64,000 bases of DNA from Nocardioides kongjuensis. Lineage in GTDB: Bacteria > Actinomycetota > Actinomycetes > Propionibacteriales > Nocardioidaceae. How positions within the stretch are numbered: the stretch's first letter is position 1; each line of letters starts with the position of its first letter. A model generated the notes under the pieces. The model was not told where the DNA came from. It searched no databases and was given only the letters and a program-made list of their open reading frames with translations. This document shows, in pieces, positions 26,823 to 35,544 of the stretch. Made by a program: the position numbers and the translations under genes. Location: NCBI RefSeq assembly GCF_013409625.1, contig NZ_JACCBF010000001.1, positions 3,723,001 through 3,787,000 on the forward strand, given 5' to 3'.

Positions 26823-28175
26823 ATGCAGGCCACCCACATCTGGGGCGACGAGCGTCGCGTCACCGAAGCCGCCGTGAAGATCGCGTCCGCCCGGATCTCC
26901 AGCCCGTCCGACCCGAAGACGACCGCGCGTCCGATCTCCGCGCTCCGCGCCGACGCCGGTACGACGATCACCCCCGCCGGCATCGGCGTCGACCAGGCCT
27001 TCTCCGTCTTCCAGGACGTCATCGCCCCCGCCACCCGCGCCCAGGACGACCCGCTCAACCTGGCCTACATCGCGGCCGCGCCGACCCGGGCCGCCCTCGC
27101 CTTCGACGCCGTGGTGTCGAGCTTCAACATCTTCGGCGGCACCTGGGAGGCCGGCGCCGGAGCGATCTTCGCCGAGAACGAGGCGCTGGCCTGGTTGGTC
27201 TCGCTGCTCGGCTGGCCCGAGGACGCCGGCGGCTGCTTCGTCTCCGGCGGCACCTCCGGCAACCTCTCGGCGCTGGTGACCGCACGACACACCGCGCTCA
27301 CCCGCCGCGGCTCTCGCCCCGAGGGTGGCTGGAAGATCGCCTGCACCTCCGGTGCGCACTCCTCGATCCTCGCCGACGCGCGGGTGATGGACGTCGAGGT
27401 CGTCGAGGTCCCCGAGGGCGACCGCGGCCAGCTCACCGGTGCCGCGCTGCGCGCCGCGATCGCCGACGAGCCCGGCGTCTTCGCGGTCGTCGCGTCCGCC
27501 GGCACGACGAACGCCGGCATCATCGACGACCTGTCCGACGTCGCCGACGTGTGCGAGGAGCACGGCATCTGGCTCCACGTCGACGGCGCGTACGGCGGCG
27601 CCGGGCTCGCCGCCCCCTCCGCCCGTGCGCGGTTCACCGGCATCGAGCGGGCTGACAGCTTCATCGTGGACCCGCACAAGTGGCTGTTCGCGCCGTACGA
27701 CTGCTGCGCCCTGCTCTACCGCGACCCGGACCTGGCCCGTGCGGCGCACAGCCAGCACGCGTCGTACCTCGACCGCATCGACCGTGAGGCCTGGAACCCG
27801 ACCGACCTCGCCGTGCACCTGTCCCGGCGCGTGCGCGGGCTGCCGTTCTGGTTCAGCCTCGCCGTGCACGGGACCGACCGGTACGCCGCTGCGGTCGAGC
27901 AGACGCTCACCACCACCCGCGCGGTCGCCGACGCGATCAGGGAGAGCACGACCCTGCGCCTGCTGATGGAGCCGGACCTCTCGGTGCTGCTGTTCGACCG
28001 CCCGGGCTGGACCCGCGACGACTACTACGCGTGGTCCGACGAGCTCTCCCGCGCGGGCCGGATCCTCTGCGTCCCGACGTCGTGGCGCGGCGAGACGGTG
28101 CTGCGGCTGGCGTTCGTGAACCCGGCGACCGACCCGGCAGCGGTCATCGACATCTTGACGACCACGACATCCTGA
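26823..28175 (+). CDS. PLP-dependent amino acid decarboxylase (group II)
   Basis: A 450-aa decarboxylase of the glutamate/aromatic-amino-acid group. Seen: PLP phosphate loop SGGTSGNLSAL (141-151), cofactor-binding DGAYGG (254-259) and catalytic Lys286 in VDPHKWLF. The substrate cannot be read from sequence; aromatic amino acids, aspartate and glutamate are all possible. The divergent Lrp gene and the following MFS gene on the opposite strand are its neighbours. Confidence 0.88.
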   Translation: MQATHIWGDERRVTEAAVKIASARISSPSDPKTTARPISALRADAGTTITPAGIGVDQAFSVFQDVIAPATRAQDDPLNLAYIAAAPTRAALAFDAVVSSFNIFGGTWEAGAGAIFAENEALAWLVSLLGWPEDAGGCFVSGGTSGNLSALVTARHTALTRRGSRPEGGWKIACTSGAHSSILADARVMDVEVVEVPEGDRGQLTGAALRAAIADEPGVFAVVASAGTTNAGIIDDLSDVADVCEEHGIWLHVDGAYGGAGLAAPSARARFTGIERADSFIVDPHKWLFAPYDCCALLYRDPDLARAAHSQHASYLDRIDREAWNPTDLAVHLSRRVRGLPFWFSLAVHGTDRYAAAVEQTLTTTRAVADAIRESTTLRLLMEPDLSVLLFDRPGWTRDDYYAWSDELSRAGRILCVPTSWRGETVLRLAFVNPATDPAAVIDILTTTTS

Positions 28176-28199
28176 CGACCCGACATCCTGACGACCAGG
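28147..28199. repeat. Short tandem repeat across the decarboxylase stop codon
   Basis: GACATCCTGACGACC or one-mismatch forms occur three times in a row, adding Asp-Ile-Leu-Thr-Thr codons to the end of the decarboxylase and continuing past its TGA at 28173-28175. Confidence 0.7.
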
Positions 28200-28204
28200 A
28201 CGGC

Positions 28205-29596
28205 CTAGAGGTCCTTCGGGAGCCGTGCGGCGAGCAGCGCACCGACCGCCGCCGCGACCGCACCCCAGCCGTAGGCCAGCGCGTAGCCGGCGGCGGACCC
28301 GGCCTGCACCGCCAGCAGGGCGCCGATCACGGCGCTCGAGACGGACGCGCCGATCATCCGCATCAAGGTGTTGAGGCCGTTGGCCGCACCGACCGCCGCG
28401 GGGGCGGTGAGCCGGACGACGAGGAACGGCAGGGTCGCGAACGACAGGCCGATGCCCACCCCGATGACGACCGACGCGGCGACCACCGCGGCCGGCCAGG
28501 AGGCGGTGGCGGCGGAGGCGGCGTACCCGGTGCTGCTGCAGACGAGGCCTGCCGCGAGCGCCCACCGGGCGCCGCGGCGCTCGACCAGCCAGGACCCGAG
28601 CGGTGCGGCGAGCATCATCGCGACGCCCGCGGGGACCAGGCACAGCCCGGCCACGAGGACGCCGGCGGCGCTGCCGTCGACCGGGTGCTGCAGCAGCACG
28701 GGGAGCACCAGCACGTGGGTGAACATCGCGACGCCGGCGAGCACCGAGGCGGACTGGACCAGCGCCATCCGGGGCTCGGTGGCCGAGTCGAGGTCGACGA
28801 GCGGATCCGTCGTACGCCGCTCCCAGCGCCACCAGCCGGCCAGCACGAGCAGACCGCCGGCGGCGCAGCCCATCGTCGGCGCACCGGCCCAGCCCCAGCG
28901 GCCGCCGTTGGTGACGGCGAGCAGGGCGGCGGTGAGGCCGACCGAGAGGAGCACGCACCCGATGCCGTCGAACCTTGCCCTCCTGCTCGCCCGGTCGCTC
29001 GCCCGGTCGGCGGGCGCGTGGGACGGGAGCACGACGACGACGGCGGCGGTGACGAGGAGGCCGAGCCCGGCCGCGACCCAGAACACCACGGTCCAGTCCG
29101 CGACGGCGGCGACCAGCCCGGAGAAGGCGACGCCGCCCGCCGTGCCGATGCCCATGGTGGCGCTGATCAGCGCGGCACCGCGCTGCAGGCCGACGCCGAC
29201 GGCGATCTCGGCGAGCGCGCTGATGCCGAGCGGGATGACCGCGCTCGACGCGCCCTGCAACGCGCGCCCGGCGAGCAGCAGCGGGTAGCTCCCACCGCTC
29301 GCGCACAGCACGCTGCCGAGCGTCGTCGCGACCAGGCAGCAGACGAGCACCCGCTTGCGACCGACGATGTCGGCGAGGCGGCCGCTGACCGGCGTCGCCA
29401 CCGCCGCGGCGACCAGGCACACGGTCATCGCCCAGGACGCGGCCTCACCACCGACGTCGAGCCGCGCGGGCAGGTCGCCGAGCAGCGGGATGAGCAGTGC
29501 CTGCGACAGGATCCCGACCAGGCCGGCGGCGGCCAGCACCGCGACGACCGGCCGCAGCCGGACCGCCGGGGCCGCGGACGCCGCGGCGGTGGTCAC
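28205..29596 (-). CDS. MFS transporter (DHA2/14-helix-like)
   Basis: A 463-aa major facilitator. The loop motif GRLADIVGRKRVLV follows helix 2 (about residue 78-90), and RALQGASSAVIPLG matches motif in helix 4. About 12-14 hydrophobic segments fill the length. The GTG start at 29596 overlaps the MaoC stop (GTGA), so it is in the MaoC operon under the same operator and may export or import an intermediate of the pathway (inference). Confidence 0.85.
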   Translation of the reverse strand: MTTAAASAAPAVRLRPVVAVLAAAGLVGILSQALLIPLLGDLPARLDVGGEAASWAMTVCLVAAAVATPVSGRLADIVGRKRVLVCCLVATTLGSVLCASGGSYPLLLAGRALQGASSAVIPLGISALAEIAVGVGLQRGAALISATMGIGTAGGVAFSGLVAAVADWTVVFWVAAGLGLLVTAAVVVVLPSHAPADRASDRASRRARFDGIGCVLLSVGLTAALLAVTNGGRWGWAGAPTMGCAAGGLLVLAGWWRWERRTTDPLVDLDSATEPRMALVQSASVLAGVAMFTHVLVLPVLLQHPVDGSAAGVLVAGLCLVPAGVAMMLAAPLGSWLVERRGARWALAAGLVCSSTGYAASAATASWPAAVVAASVVIGVGIGLSFATLPFLVVRLTAPAAVGAANGLNTLMRMIGASVSSAVIGALLAVQAGSAAGYALAYGWGAVAAAVGALLAARLPKDL

Positions 29597-30405
29597 GCGA
29601 AGAGGGCGCGCGCGCCGTCGATCGCCGTACCGCGTCCGGTGTCGACGCGGAACGAGCCGTCCGCCCACACCGGGACGGTGAGGTGCTCCCCCGGGAAGAC
29701 GGGGCTGCTGAACCGTCCCTCGAGCAGGGTCAGGTCGGCCGGCGACGCCCCCTGTGCCTCGGCGACGGCGAGGACGGCGGCCGAGAGGGTCGCGAGGCCG
29801 TGCAGGATCGGCCGCGGCTGGCCGATCCGCTCCGCCGCGACAGGGTCGATGTGGATGTGGTGGCGGTCGCCGGTGAGCCGGTAGAGCGCGGCGGCGTTGG
29901 CCGCGACGTCGAGGCCGACGGTCGCGATCGGGTCACCCTCGGGACCGGACGTGCGACCGGGGCCGCGCTCGCCGCCGAAGCCACCCCGGCCGGGCGCGAA
30001 GATCGACCAGGTGGCCCGGACGTACTCGCACTCGACGACGACCTCGAAGACCGCGGCCGCGCCCTTGTCCCACACGTTGCCGACCCGCGCCTGCATCAGC
30101 GTGGCGCCGCTCGGCGGCATCGGCGCGAGCACCTCGAGCCTCTGGGAGCCGTGCAGCGCCGTGCCGACGTCGAAGGCGCCGGCCGACCCGAGCACGTCGG
30201 GCGCCCACTGGGCGAGGGTCAGCGCGAAGGTCGGCAGCACCTTCAGGTCGCGCTCGAAGACGAGGTCGAGTCGCTCGGCGGGAGCACCCACCGCGAGCGC
30301 GAACAGGATCGCGTCGCGCTCGTCCCAGCTGACCTCACGCTCCCCGAGGGGCCGTCCGGCCCAGTCAGCGGTGTCGGTCACATCGAGGTCGGCCTGCGTC
30401 GTCAT
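29593..30405 (-). CDS. MaoC-family (R)-specific enoyl-CoA hydratase
   Basis: A 270-aa double hot-dog hydratase. The N-terminal half resembles the FAS1-like dehydratase/HTD2 domain. The C-terminal half holds the hydratase motif GDRHHIHIDPVAAERIG with Asp180 and His185, then PILHGLATL. Both catalytic residues are present, so this is the intact hydratase of the island. A -10 TATCGT (30412-30417, minus strand) lies 6 bases before the ATG, and the regulon operator lies just beyond. Confidence 0.87.
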   Translation of the reverse strand: MTTQADLDVTDTADWAGRPLGEREVSWDERDAILFALAVGAPAERLDLVFERDLKVLPTFALTLAQWAPDVLGSAGAFDVGTALHGSQRLEVLAPMPPSGATLMQARVGNVWDKGAAAVFEVVVECEYVRATWSIFAPGRGGFGGERGPGRTSGPEGDPIATVGLDVAANAAALYRLTGDRHHIHIDPVAAERIGQPRPILHGLATLSAAVLAVAEAQGASPADLTLLEGRFSSPVFPGEHLTVPVWADGSFRVDTGRGTAIDGARALFA

Positions 30406-30416
30406 CCTGCTACGAT

Positions 30417-30435
30417 ACCAAGCAAACGCTAGGTT
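30417..30435. promoter_or_regulatory. KstR2-like operator box 1
   Basis: ACCAAGCAAACGCTAGGTT lies between the divergent MaoC and crotonase genes. TAGGTT at 30430-30435 is a -10 box for the plus-strand gene; the box also adjoins the minus-strand -10 at 30412. Confidence 0.8.
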
Positions 30436-30460
30436 TGTACGACGACCCCGGGGAGCTGCC

Positions 30461-31336
30461 ATGAGCGACGAGACCACGACCACCGAGCCGGTGGTGACGT
30501 ACGACGTCCGCGACGGCGTCGCGTACGTGACCCTCAACCGGCCCGAGTACGCCAACGCGCAGAACTCCAAGGTCACCTACGCCCTCGACCAGGCCTTCAC
30601 CGACGCGGTCAACGACGACGCGGTGAAGGTGATCGTGCTCGGCGGCAACGGCAGGCACTTCTGCGGCGGGCACGACATCGGCACCCCGGGCCGCGACATC
30701 CACGAGTCGTTCGAGCGCAAGGCCGTCATCTGGTGGGACCACGTCGGCGCGCAGGGCGTCGACGCCCGCTTCGCCCGCGAGTCCGAGGTCTACCTCGGCA
30801 TGTGCCGCCGCTGGCGCGAGATCCCCAAGCCGGTCATCGCGAAGGTGCAGGGCGCCTGTGTCGCCGGCGGCCTGATGCTCGCCTGGATCTGCGACTTCAT
30901 CATCGCCTCCGACGATGCCTTCTTCCAGGACCCGGTGGTCAAGATGGGCATCCCCGGCGTCGAGTACTTCGCGCACCCGTGGGTGATGAACCCGCGCGCC
31001 GCCAAGGAGTTCCTCTACACCGGCGGCCGGTTCGACGCCCGCCGCGCCCACGAGCTCGGCATGGTCAACCACGTCGTCCCCCGCCCCGAGCTGGACGCCG
31101 CCGTCGACGAGATGGCCCGCCGCATCGCCGCCATGCCCCGCCTCGGCCTGGCCCTGACCAAGAAGGCGATCAACCAGGCCGAGGACCTGATGGGCCAGCG
31201 CGCCGGGATGGACTCCGTCTTCGGCCTCCACCACGCCGCCCACTCCCACAACGCCGAGGTCACCGTCGACTCGCTCGCAGGGCTCGACGCCGCCGCCATG
31301 GCGGAGTCGAACAAGAGGGACGCCGGCGAGCTGTAG
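30461..31336 (+). CDS. Crotonase-fold acyl-CoA protein lacking both standard glutamates
   Basis: A 291-aa enoyl-CoA hydratase/isomerase superfamily member. The oxyanion-hole segments are present (HFCGGHDI near 67-73; VAGGLMLAWICD at 134-145). Compared with rat hydratase (GGGCE...GQPE), the two catalytic Glu positions read Met139 and Val159 (FQDPVVKMGIPG). A normal hydration is therefore unlikely; isomerase, hydrolase or retro-Claisen activity on an acyl-CoA are alternatives. It has a GGGAG ribosome site and is controlled by operator box 1. Confidence 0.82.
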   Translation: MSDETTTTEPVVTYDVRDGVAYVTLNRPEYANAQNSKVTYALDQAFTDAVNDDAVKVIVLGGNGRHFCGGHDIGTPGRDIHESFERKAVIWWDHVGAQGVDARFARESEVYLGMCRRWREIPKPVIAKVQGACVAGGLMLAWICDFIIASDDAFFQDPVVKMGIPGVEYFAHPWVMNPRAAKEFLYTGGRFDARRAHELGMVNHVVPRPELDAAVDEMARRIAAMPRLGLALTKKAINQAEDLMGQRAGMDSVFGLHHAAHSHNAEVTVDSLAGLDAAAMAESNKRDAGEL

Positions 31337-31346
31337 CAGCCGTGCC

Positions 31347-31362
31347 GCCCGGTCGTCCGGGC
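31347..31362. terminator. Small hairpin between convergent genes
   Basis: GCCCGG and CCGGGC flank a 4-base loop in the 44-base spacer between the crotonase and thioesterase stops. There is no T-run, so termination is only suggested. Confidence 0.35.
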
Positions 31363-31380
31363 CACCACGGGCCCAGGGCG

Positions 31381-31938
31381 TCAGCCGACCTGGACGAACA
31401 GCCCGCGCGCCTCGACGGTCGCGACCTCACCGCACCACAGCGCCCCGACGGTCTCGACCTTCCGTCCGCTGCGCCCGACGATGTCGCCGGTGATCCGCAG
31501 CGGCACGTCGAGCCGGGTGGCGGCGCGGTAGTCGACCGTCAGCGACGCGGTGACGGCGCGGACGCCGTGGTGCTGGACCAGGCTCGAGAGGAGCACGTCG
31601 AGGAGCAGGGCGCCGACGCCACCGTGCAGCTTGCCGGGTGGGCCGGCGTACGCCTTGCCGAGCCCGTCCGGGATCGTCGCGGTGGCCCGGCCGTCCTCGA
31701 AGACCATGGTCAGGCCCGGCAGGGCGGGATTGTCGAGGTGCCAGCCGTAGTGGGTGGCGCCGACCGCCTCGTCGTACGGCGTCCGGGGGACGTCCTCCAG
31801 CTGCCGCTCCCTCAGCAGCTTCGTCAGCTCCCGCGCCGATGCGGCCGCCTGCGCCAGGTCCGGGTCGTCGACGTCGGTGACGGCCACGGCCGAGGCGAGC
31901 TCGCGCACGGCCTCAGCGAGGTCACGACGCGCGTTCAC
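31381..31938 (-). CDS. PaaI/THEM4-like acyl-CoA thioesterase
   Basis: A 185-aa single hot-dog thioesterase. GKLHGGVGALLLDVLLSSL near residue 107 is the PaaI-type HGG...LLD active region. An extra N-terminal helical part of about 55 residues is present. The GTG start overlaps the stop of the PaaY-like gene. It probably releases CoA from dead-end acyl-CoAs, as PaaI does (family knowledge). Confidence 0.82.
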   Translation of the reverse strand: MNARRDLAEAVRELASAVAVTDVDDPDLAQAAASARELTKLLRERQLEDVPRTPYDEAVGATHYGWHLDNPALPGLTMVFEDGRATATIPDGLGKAYAGPPGKLHGGVGALLLDVLLSSLVQHHGVRAVTASLTVDYRAATRLDVPLRITGDIVGRSGRKVETVGALWCGEVATVEARGLFVQVG

Positions 31939-32555
31939 CGCGACTCCCGCTCCGCCCGCAGCTCGTGCAGCGGCCGGCTCACCGAGGCGTCGGTGCTGAC
32001 CCGCGGCCGGTCCGCCTCCTCGGCCTCCAGCGGCGCCACCTCCCGCATCCTCGCGAGCGAGCGCTCGGCCAGCTGTCGGTAGACGTCGGGGCCGTTGGAC
32101 TTCCACGCGAGCTGCGCCTCGTCGAGCTCGCGGAGCACCTTCGCCGGGCTGCCGAGCACCAACGAGCGCGGCGGGGCGACGAAGCCCGCGCTCACCACGC
32201 TTCCCGCGCCGACGAGGGAGTCCTCGCCGATCCGGGCGCCGTCCATCACGACGGAGTTCATCCCGACCAGGACCCGGGGCTCGAGCACGCAGCCGTGCAG
32301 GATCGCGCCGTGGCCGACGTGGCTGCCCTCACCGAGGATGCAGTCGGCACCGGGATAGACGTGCACGGTGCAGGAGTCCTGGACGTTGGAGCCGGCCTCG
32401 ATCCGGATCCGCCCGAAGTCACCACGCAGGCTGGCCGAGGGGCCGATGTAGCACCCGGCGCCGATGATCACGTCGCCGATCACGTCGGCAGACGGGTGCA
32501 CGTAGGACGTCGGGTCGCAGACCGGGACGACACCGTCGATCTCGTAGAACGGCAT
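31935..32555 (-). CDS. PaaY-like gamma-carbonic-anhydrase-fold protein
   Basis: A 206-aa left-handed beta-helix protein. The repeats run from residue about 15 to 150 with gamma-carbonic-anhydrase histidines in VQDSCTVHVYPG and GSHVGHGAILHGC. The helical C-terminus matches PaaY/CaiE rather than a plain anhydrase. PaaY of phenylacetate breakdown removes CoA from blocked ring intermediates; pairing with a PaaI-like enzyme supports a similar salvage role (inference). Confidence 0.82.
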   Translation of the reverse strand: MPFYEIDGVVPVCDPTSYVHPSADVIGDVIIGAGCYIGPSASLRGDFGRIRIEAGSNVQDSCTVHVYPGADCILGEGSHVGHGAILHGCVLEPRVLVGMNSVVMDGARIGEDSLVGAGSVVSAGFVAPPRSLVLGSPAKVLRELDEAQLAWKSNGPDVYRQLAERSLARMREVAPLEAEEADRPRVSTDASVSRPLHELRAERESR

Positions 32556-32557
32556 GG

Positions 32558-33310
32558 TCAGGCCTTCATCCCACCATCGACCACGAAGTCCTGGCCGGTG
32601 CAGTAGCTCGCCGCGTCGCTGAGGAGGAAGGTCACCATCGCGCTGATCTCGTGCGGGCGCGCCGCGCGCGGGACCGGCAGCGTCGCGACGACCCCGCCGC
32701 CCTGGCGCGAGGCCTCCGACAGCATCGCGGTGTCGGCCGCGCCCGGCAGCACGCAGTTGACCCGGATGCCCCGCTCGCCGCCGAGGTCGATCGCGGCAGC
32801 CCGGCTGACACCGCGCAGGGCGAATTTCGAGGCGCCGTACGCACTGCTTCCCGGCCACGCCGCGAGTCCGGCGACGGAGGCGATGTTGACGATCGCGCTG
32901 CCCGGGCGCATGTGCGGCGCAACCGCCTGCATGCCGTGGACCGCGCCCATCACGTTGACCTGGAAGTGTCCCTCGAACATCTCCGGCGAGGTCTCGAGGA
33001 AGTGTGCGTACTCGCACCGGCCGGCGTTGTTGACCAGGCCGTCGACACGGCCGTACGTCTCGACGACGAACGCCACGAGCTCGGCCCAGGCATCGGGCGA
33101 GGTGACGTCGAGAGCAGCGGACGCGTGCTGCTCCCCCAGCGCGGCGGCCACCTCGGCCACGCCGTCGGCGGCGAGGTCGGTCGCCACGACGGTGGCGCCG
33201 GCCTGCGCAAGGGTGCGGGCGTGGGCGGCGCCGAGCCCGCGGCTGGCACCGGTGACCACGACGACCTTGTCGGTCAGGTCGACGAGAGGGTGGGGTGCGG
33301 TGTCCGGCAT
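32558..33310 (-). CDS. SDR-family oxidoreductase (hydroxyacyl-CoA dehydrogenase-like)
   Basis: A 250-aa classical short-chain dehydrogenase. Cofactor motif VVVTGASRGLGAAHA, LVNNAGR, catalytic SVAGLAAWPGSSAYGASKFA (Ser, Tyr, Lys all present) and the C-terminal GQDFVVDGGMKA. The acidic residue in ATDLAADG suggests NAD(H). ATG 33310 is preferred over 33316 because GAGGAG lies 6 bases before it. First gene of a three-gene operon under operator box 2. Confidence 0.86.
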   Translation of the reverse strand: MPDTAPHPLVDLTDKVVVVTGASRGLGAAHARTLAQAGATVVATDLAADGVAEVAAALGEQHASAALDVTSPDAWAELVAFVVETYGRVDGLVNNAGRCEYAHFLETSPEMFEGHFQVNVMGAVHGMQAVAPHMRPGSAIVNIASVAGLAAWPGSSAYGASKFALRGVSRAAAIDLGGERGIRVNCVLPGAADTAMLSEASRQGGGVVATLPVPRAARPHEISAMVTFLLSDAASYCTGQDFVVDGGMKA

Positions 33311-33336
33311 GTTCATCTCCTCAGGGTTTCACATGA

Positions 33337-33355
33337 ACCAAGCGCTTGCTAGGTT
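33337..33355. promoter_or_regulatory. KstR2-like operator box 2
   Basis: ACCAAGCGCTTGCTAGGTT contains a full match to the known KstR2 box AnCAAGnnCTTGnT. TAGGTT at 33350-33355 is the -10 of the VOC gene, 6 bases before its ATG, so box and promoter are the same DNA. Confidence 0.85.
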
Positions 33356-33361
33356 TCGTTC

Positions 33362-33805
33362 ATGACGACGATCCATCACGTGGGCATCACGGTCAGCGAC
33401 ATGGAGCGGTCCCTCGCGTTCTACGAGGACCTGCTGGGCGGCGGTCGGCTCGGGCCGTACGAGCGGAGCGGACCCCGCATCGACGCGGTCACCGGGTACC
33501 CGGGAGTCGTCGTGCGGCAGGCGTTCGTCCGCGCCCAGGAGGGCACGACCGTGGTCGAGCTGCTGCAGTACGACGGTGGGTCGGACGTCGTCCTCGATCC
33601 CGACAACGGCAGCGTGGGCGCTGCCCACGTCGCGATCGCGGTGACCGACCTCGACGGCACGCTCGCTCGCCTGCGCGCCGCGGGGACCACGGTCCTGTCG
33701 GACCCGATCGTGGCGAGCGAGCCGATGGCGGGGTACCGCGTGGTCTACGTGCTCGACCCCGACCGGGTCCGCGTGGAGCTGGTCGAACCGCCGGCTCATG
33801 CCTGA
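33362..33805 (+). CDS. VOC-family protein (glyoxalase/epimerase-like)
   Basis: A 147-aa vicinal-oxygen-chelate protein with two beta-alpha-beta-beta-beta modules. Likely metal ligands: His in TIHHVGITVSDMERSLAFYED, Glu in TVVELLQYDG, His in GAAHVAIAVTDLDG and Glu in RVRVELVEPP. This ligand set resembles methylmalonyl-CoA epimerases, so a CoA-ester epimerase is possible. It is leaderless. Its 3' end overlaps the convergent aldo/keto reductase gene by 10 bases. Confidence 0.82.
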   Translation: MTTIHHVGITVSDMERSLAFYEDLLGGGRLGPYERSGPRIDAVTGYPGVVVRQAFVRAQEGTTVVELLQYDGGSDVVLDPDNGSVGAAHVAIAVTDLDGTLARLRAAGTTVLSDPIVASEPMAGYRVVYVLDPDRVRVELVEPPAHA

Positions 33806-34683
33806 TCCGCGCCCGACAGACGTGCGAGCTCGTCCTCGGTGAGGACGAGCGTCGCCGCCTGCACCGAGTCGAGGACCGACTCCGGCCGGCTGGCCCCGGG
33901 GATCGGCACGATCCACGGCGAGCGGGCGAGCTGCCAGGCGAGCGCGACCTGCTGCGGGCTGACCCCTCGCGCCTGAGCCACCTCGGCGAACGGCGCGAAG
34001 GACGAGCCGAGCGACTTCGCCTCGCGCATGCCCCCGAAGGGACCCCAGGACAGGAAGGTCAGGCCCAGCTCGGCGCACACGTCGATCTCCGGCTCGCTGC
34101 CGCGCGCCAGTGGCGAGTACTCGTTCTGCACCGACACCAGCGCGTCCCCGACGACCTCGGCCGCGAGGCGGATCTGGTCGGCGTCCGCGTTGGAGATGCC
34201 GACCCGGGCGACGATGCCGTCGTCCACCAGGCTGCGCAACGCCTCCATCGACTCGCGGTACGCACGCCGCGGGTCGGGACGGTGGTGCTGGTAGAGCGGG
34301 ATGACGTCGAGACCGAGGCGCTCCCGGGAGGCGAGCGCAGCGGACCGCAGGTGTTCACGACTGCCGTCGATCCACCAGGTCAGGCCGTCGCGGGTGTGCC
34401 CGCCCTTGGTGGCGATCACGATGTCGTCGAGGGGGCCGCCCCACGACCGCAGCGCCCCCATCAGTGCGCGCTCGTTGACGCCGTAGGCGCCGACGGTGTC
34501 GTGGCCGGTCGGGCCGTAGACGTCGGCCGTGTCGAACAGGGTGACCCCCGCGTCGAGCGCGGCGTGCACCGCACGGGTCCCGCGCTCGACATCGCTCTCG
34601 GGCGTCTGGGTCAGCGTCATCGCACCGAACCCGATCGCCGAGACCTCGAGGTCGCCGAGCCGCCGCTTCGGCAGGGTGCTCAC
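33796..34683 (-). CDS. Aldo/keto reductase
   Basis: A 295-aa NADPH-dependent aldo/keto reductase. Catalytic tetrad visible as DTADVYGP (Asp, Tyr), IATKGGH (Lys) and LYQHHRPDP (His). The C-terminal cofactor segment VPIPGASRPESV is normal. The GTG start overlaps the stop of the SDR gene upstream (GTGA). Likely reduces or oxidises a carbonyl on the island's substrate (inference). Confidence 0.88.
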   Translation of the reverse strand: MSTLPKRRLGDLEVSAIGFGAMTLTQTPESDVERGTRAVHAALDAGVTLFDTADVYGPTGHDTVGAYGVNERALMGALRSWGGPLDDIVIATKGGHTRDGLTWWIDGSREHLRSAALASRERLGLDVIPLYQHHRPDPRRAYRESMEALRSLVDDGIVARVGISNADADQIRLAAEVVGDALVSVQNEYSPLARGSEPEIDVCAELGLTFLSWGPFGGMREAKSLGSSFAPFAEVAQARGVSPQQVALAWQLARSPWIVPIPGASRPESVLDSVQAATLVLTEDELARLSGADQA

Positions 34684-35402
34684 CTTCCCACCGCCGTCCA
34701 GCCGCCGTCGACGGGCAGGCAGACCCCTGTCGTGAAGGTGGCGTCGAGCAGCAGGTGCACGATCTCGCGCGCGATCTCCTCCGGAGCACACAGCCGCCCG
34801 AGCGGCGTGCGCGCCTCGACCGGACCGACGTCGTACCCGTCGTCGACCATGTCCTGCACCATCGGCGTCAGGGTGTGGCCGGGGGCGACGGCGTTGACCC
34901 GGATGTCCAGGCCCGCCCACTCGATCGCGAGGTTCTCCGTGAGCTGGCGGACCGCAGCCTTGGCGACGCCGTAGTCGGACTGGTTCACCCACCCCCGGTA
35001 CGCCGTCGTCGACGCCAGGGTCACCACGGACCCGCCCCGTGTCGCATCGAGCTCCACCAGGCGCCGAGCGACGGCGGTCGCAGTCAGCAGGGTGCCGACG
35101 ACGTGGACGTCGAGCATCCGCCGCACGCCGGCGGGGTCGAGCTCCAGGGCAGGGCGGTAGGCGCCGCGGATGCCGTGGCTGGCGACCAGGTGACGCACCA
35201 CGCCGCGCTCCCCCTCGGCGGCACGCACTGCAGCCGCCACCGCGTCGGCGTCGGTCACGTCGAGCTCGCAGTGCCCGACGTCCCCACGCGCAGGCACGGC
35301 CAGGTCCCAGACGGTCACGGCGTGCCCGCGCTCGCGCAGCCGGTCGACGACCGCCGCTCCGATCCCGCTCGCCCCGCCCGTCACCACCACGTGTCCGGTC
35401 AC
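34680..35402 (-). CDS. SDR-family oxidoreductase
   Basis: A 240-aa classical SDR: VVVTGGASGIGAAV, ASHG in place of NNAG, catalytic Ser and Tyr-Lys in ASTTAYRGWVNQSDYGVAKAA, and CLPVDGGW at the end. Asp in VWDLAVP suggests NAD(H). Start GTG 35402 with GAGAGG upstream. It leads the aldo/keto reductase operon under operator box 3. Confidence 0.85.
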   Translation of the reverse strand: MTGHVVVTGGASGIGAAVVDRLRERGHAVTVWDLAVPARGDVGHCELDVTDADAVAAAVRAAEGERGVVRHLVASHGIRGAYRPALELDPAGVRRMLDVHVVGTLLTATAVARRLVELDATRGGSVVTLASTTAYRGWVNQSDYGVAKAAVRQLTENLAIEWAGLDIRVNAVAPGHTLTPMVQDMVDDGYDVGPVEARTPLGRLCAPEEIAREIVHLLLDATFTTGVCLPVDGGWTAVGR

Positions 35403-35416
35403 CGGTCCACCTCTCT

Positions 35417-35433
35417 ACCAAGCGTTTGCTTGC
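35417..35433. promoter_or_regulatory. KstR2-like operator box 3
   Basis: ACCAAGCGTTTGCTTGC matches AnCAAGnnCTTGnT with one change. It lies 15 bases before the SDR start and 83 bases from box 4. Confidence 0.75.
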
Positions 35434-35515
35434 TGTGATGCAATCACCGCGGCGACCCGGCCGCAAGGGCAGTCCCCTCCAGTGGCACTGCCGAGCGTCC
35501 ACAGGTACAGTCGCC

Positions 35516-35534
35516 ACCAAGCAAGCGCTAGGTA
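35516..35534. promoter_or_regulatory. KstR2-like operator box 4
   Basis: ACCAAGCAAGCGCTAGGTA lies 10 bases before the ipdA-like ATG; the ribosome site GGAGG is at 35536-35540. Confidence 0.8.
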
Positions 35535-35544
35535 TGGAGGACTG

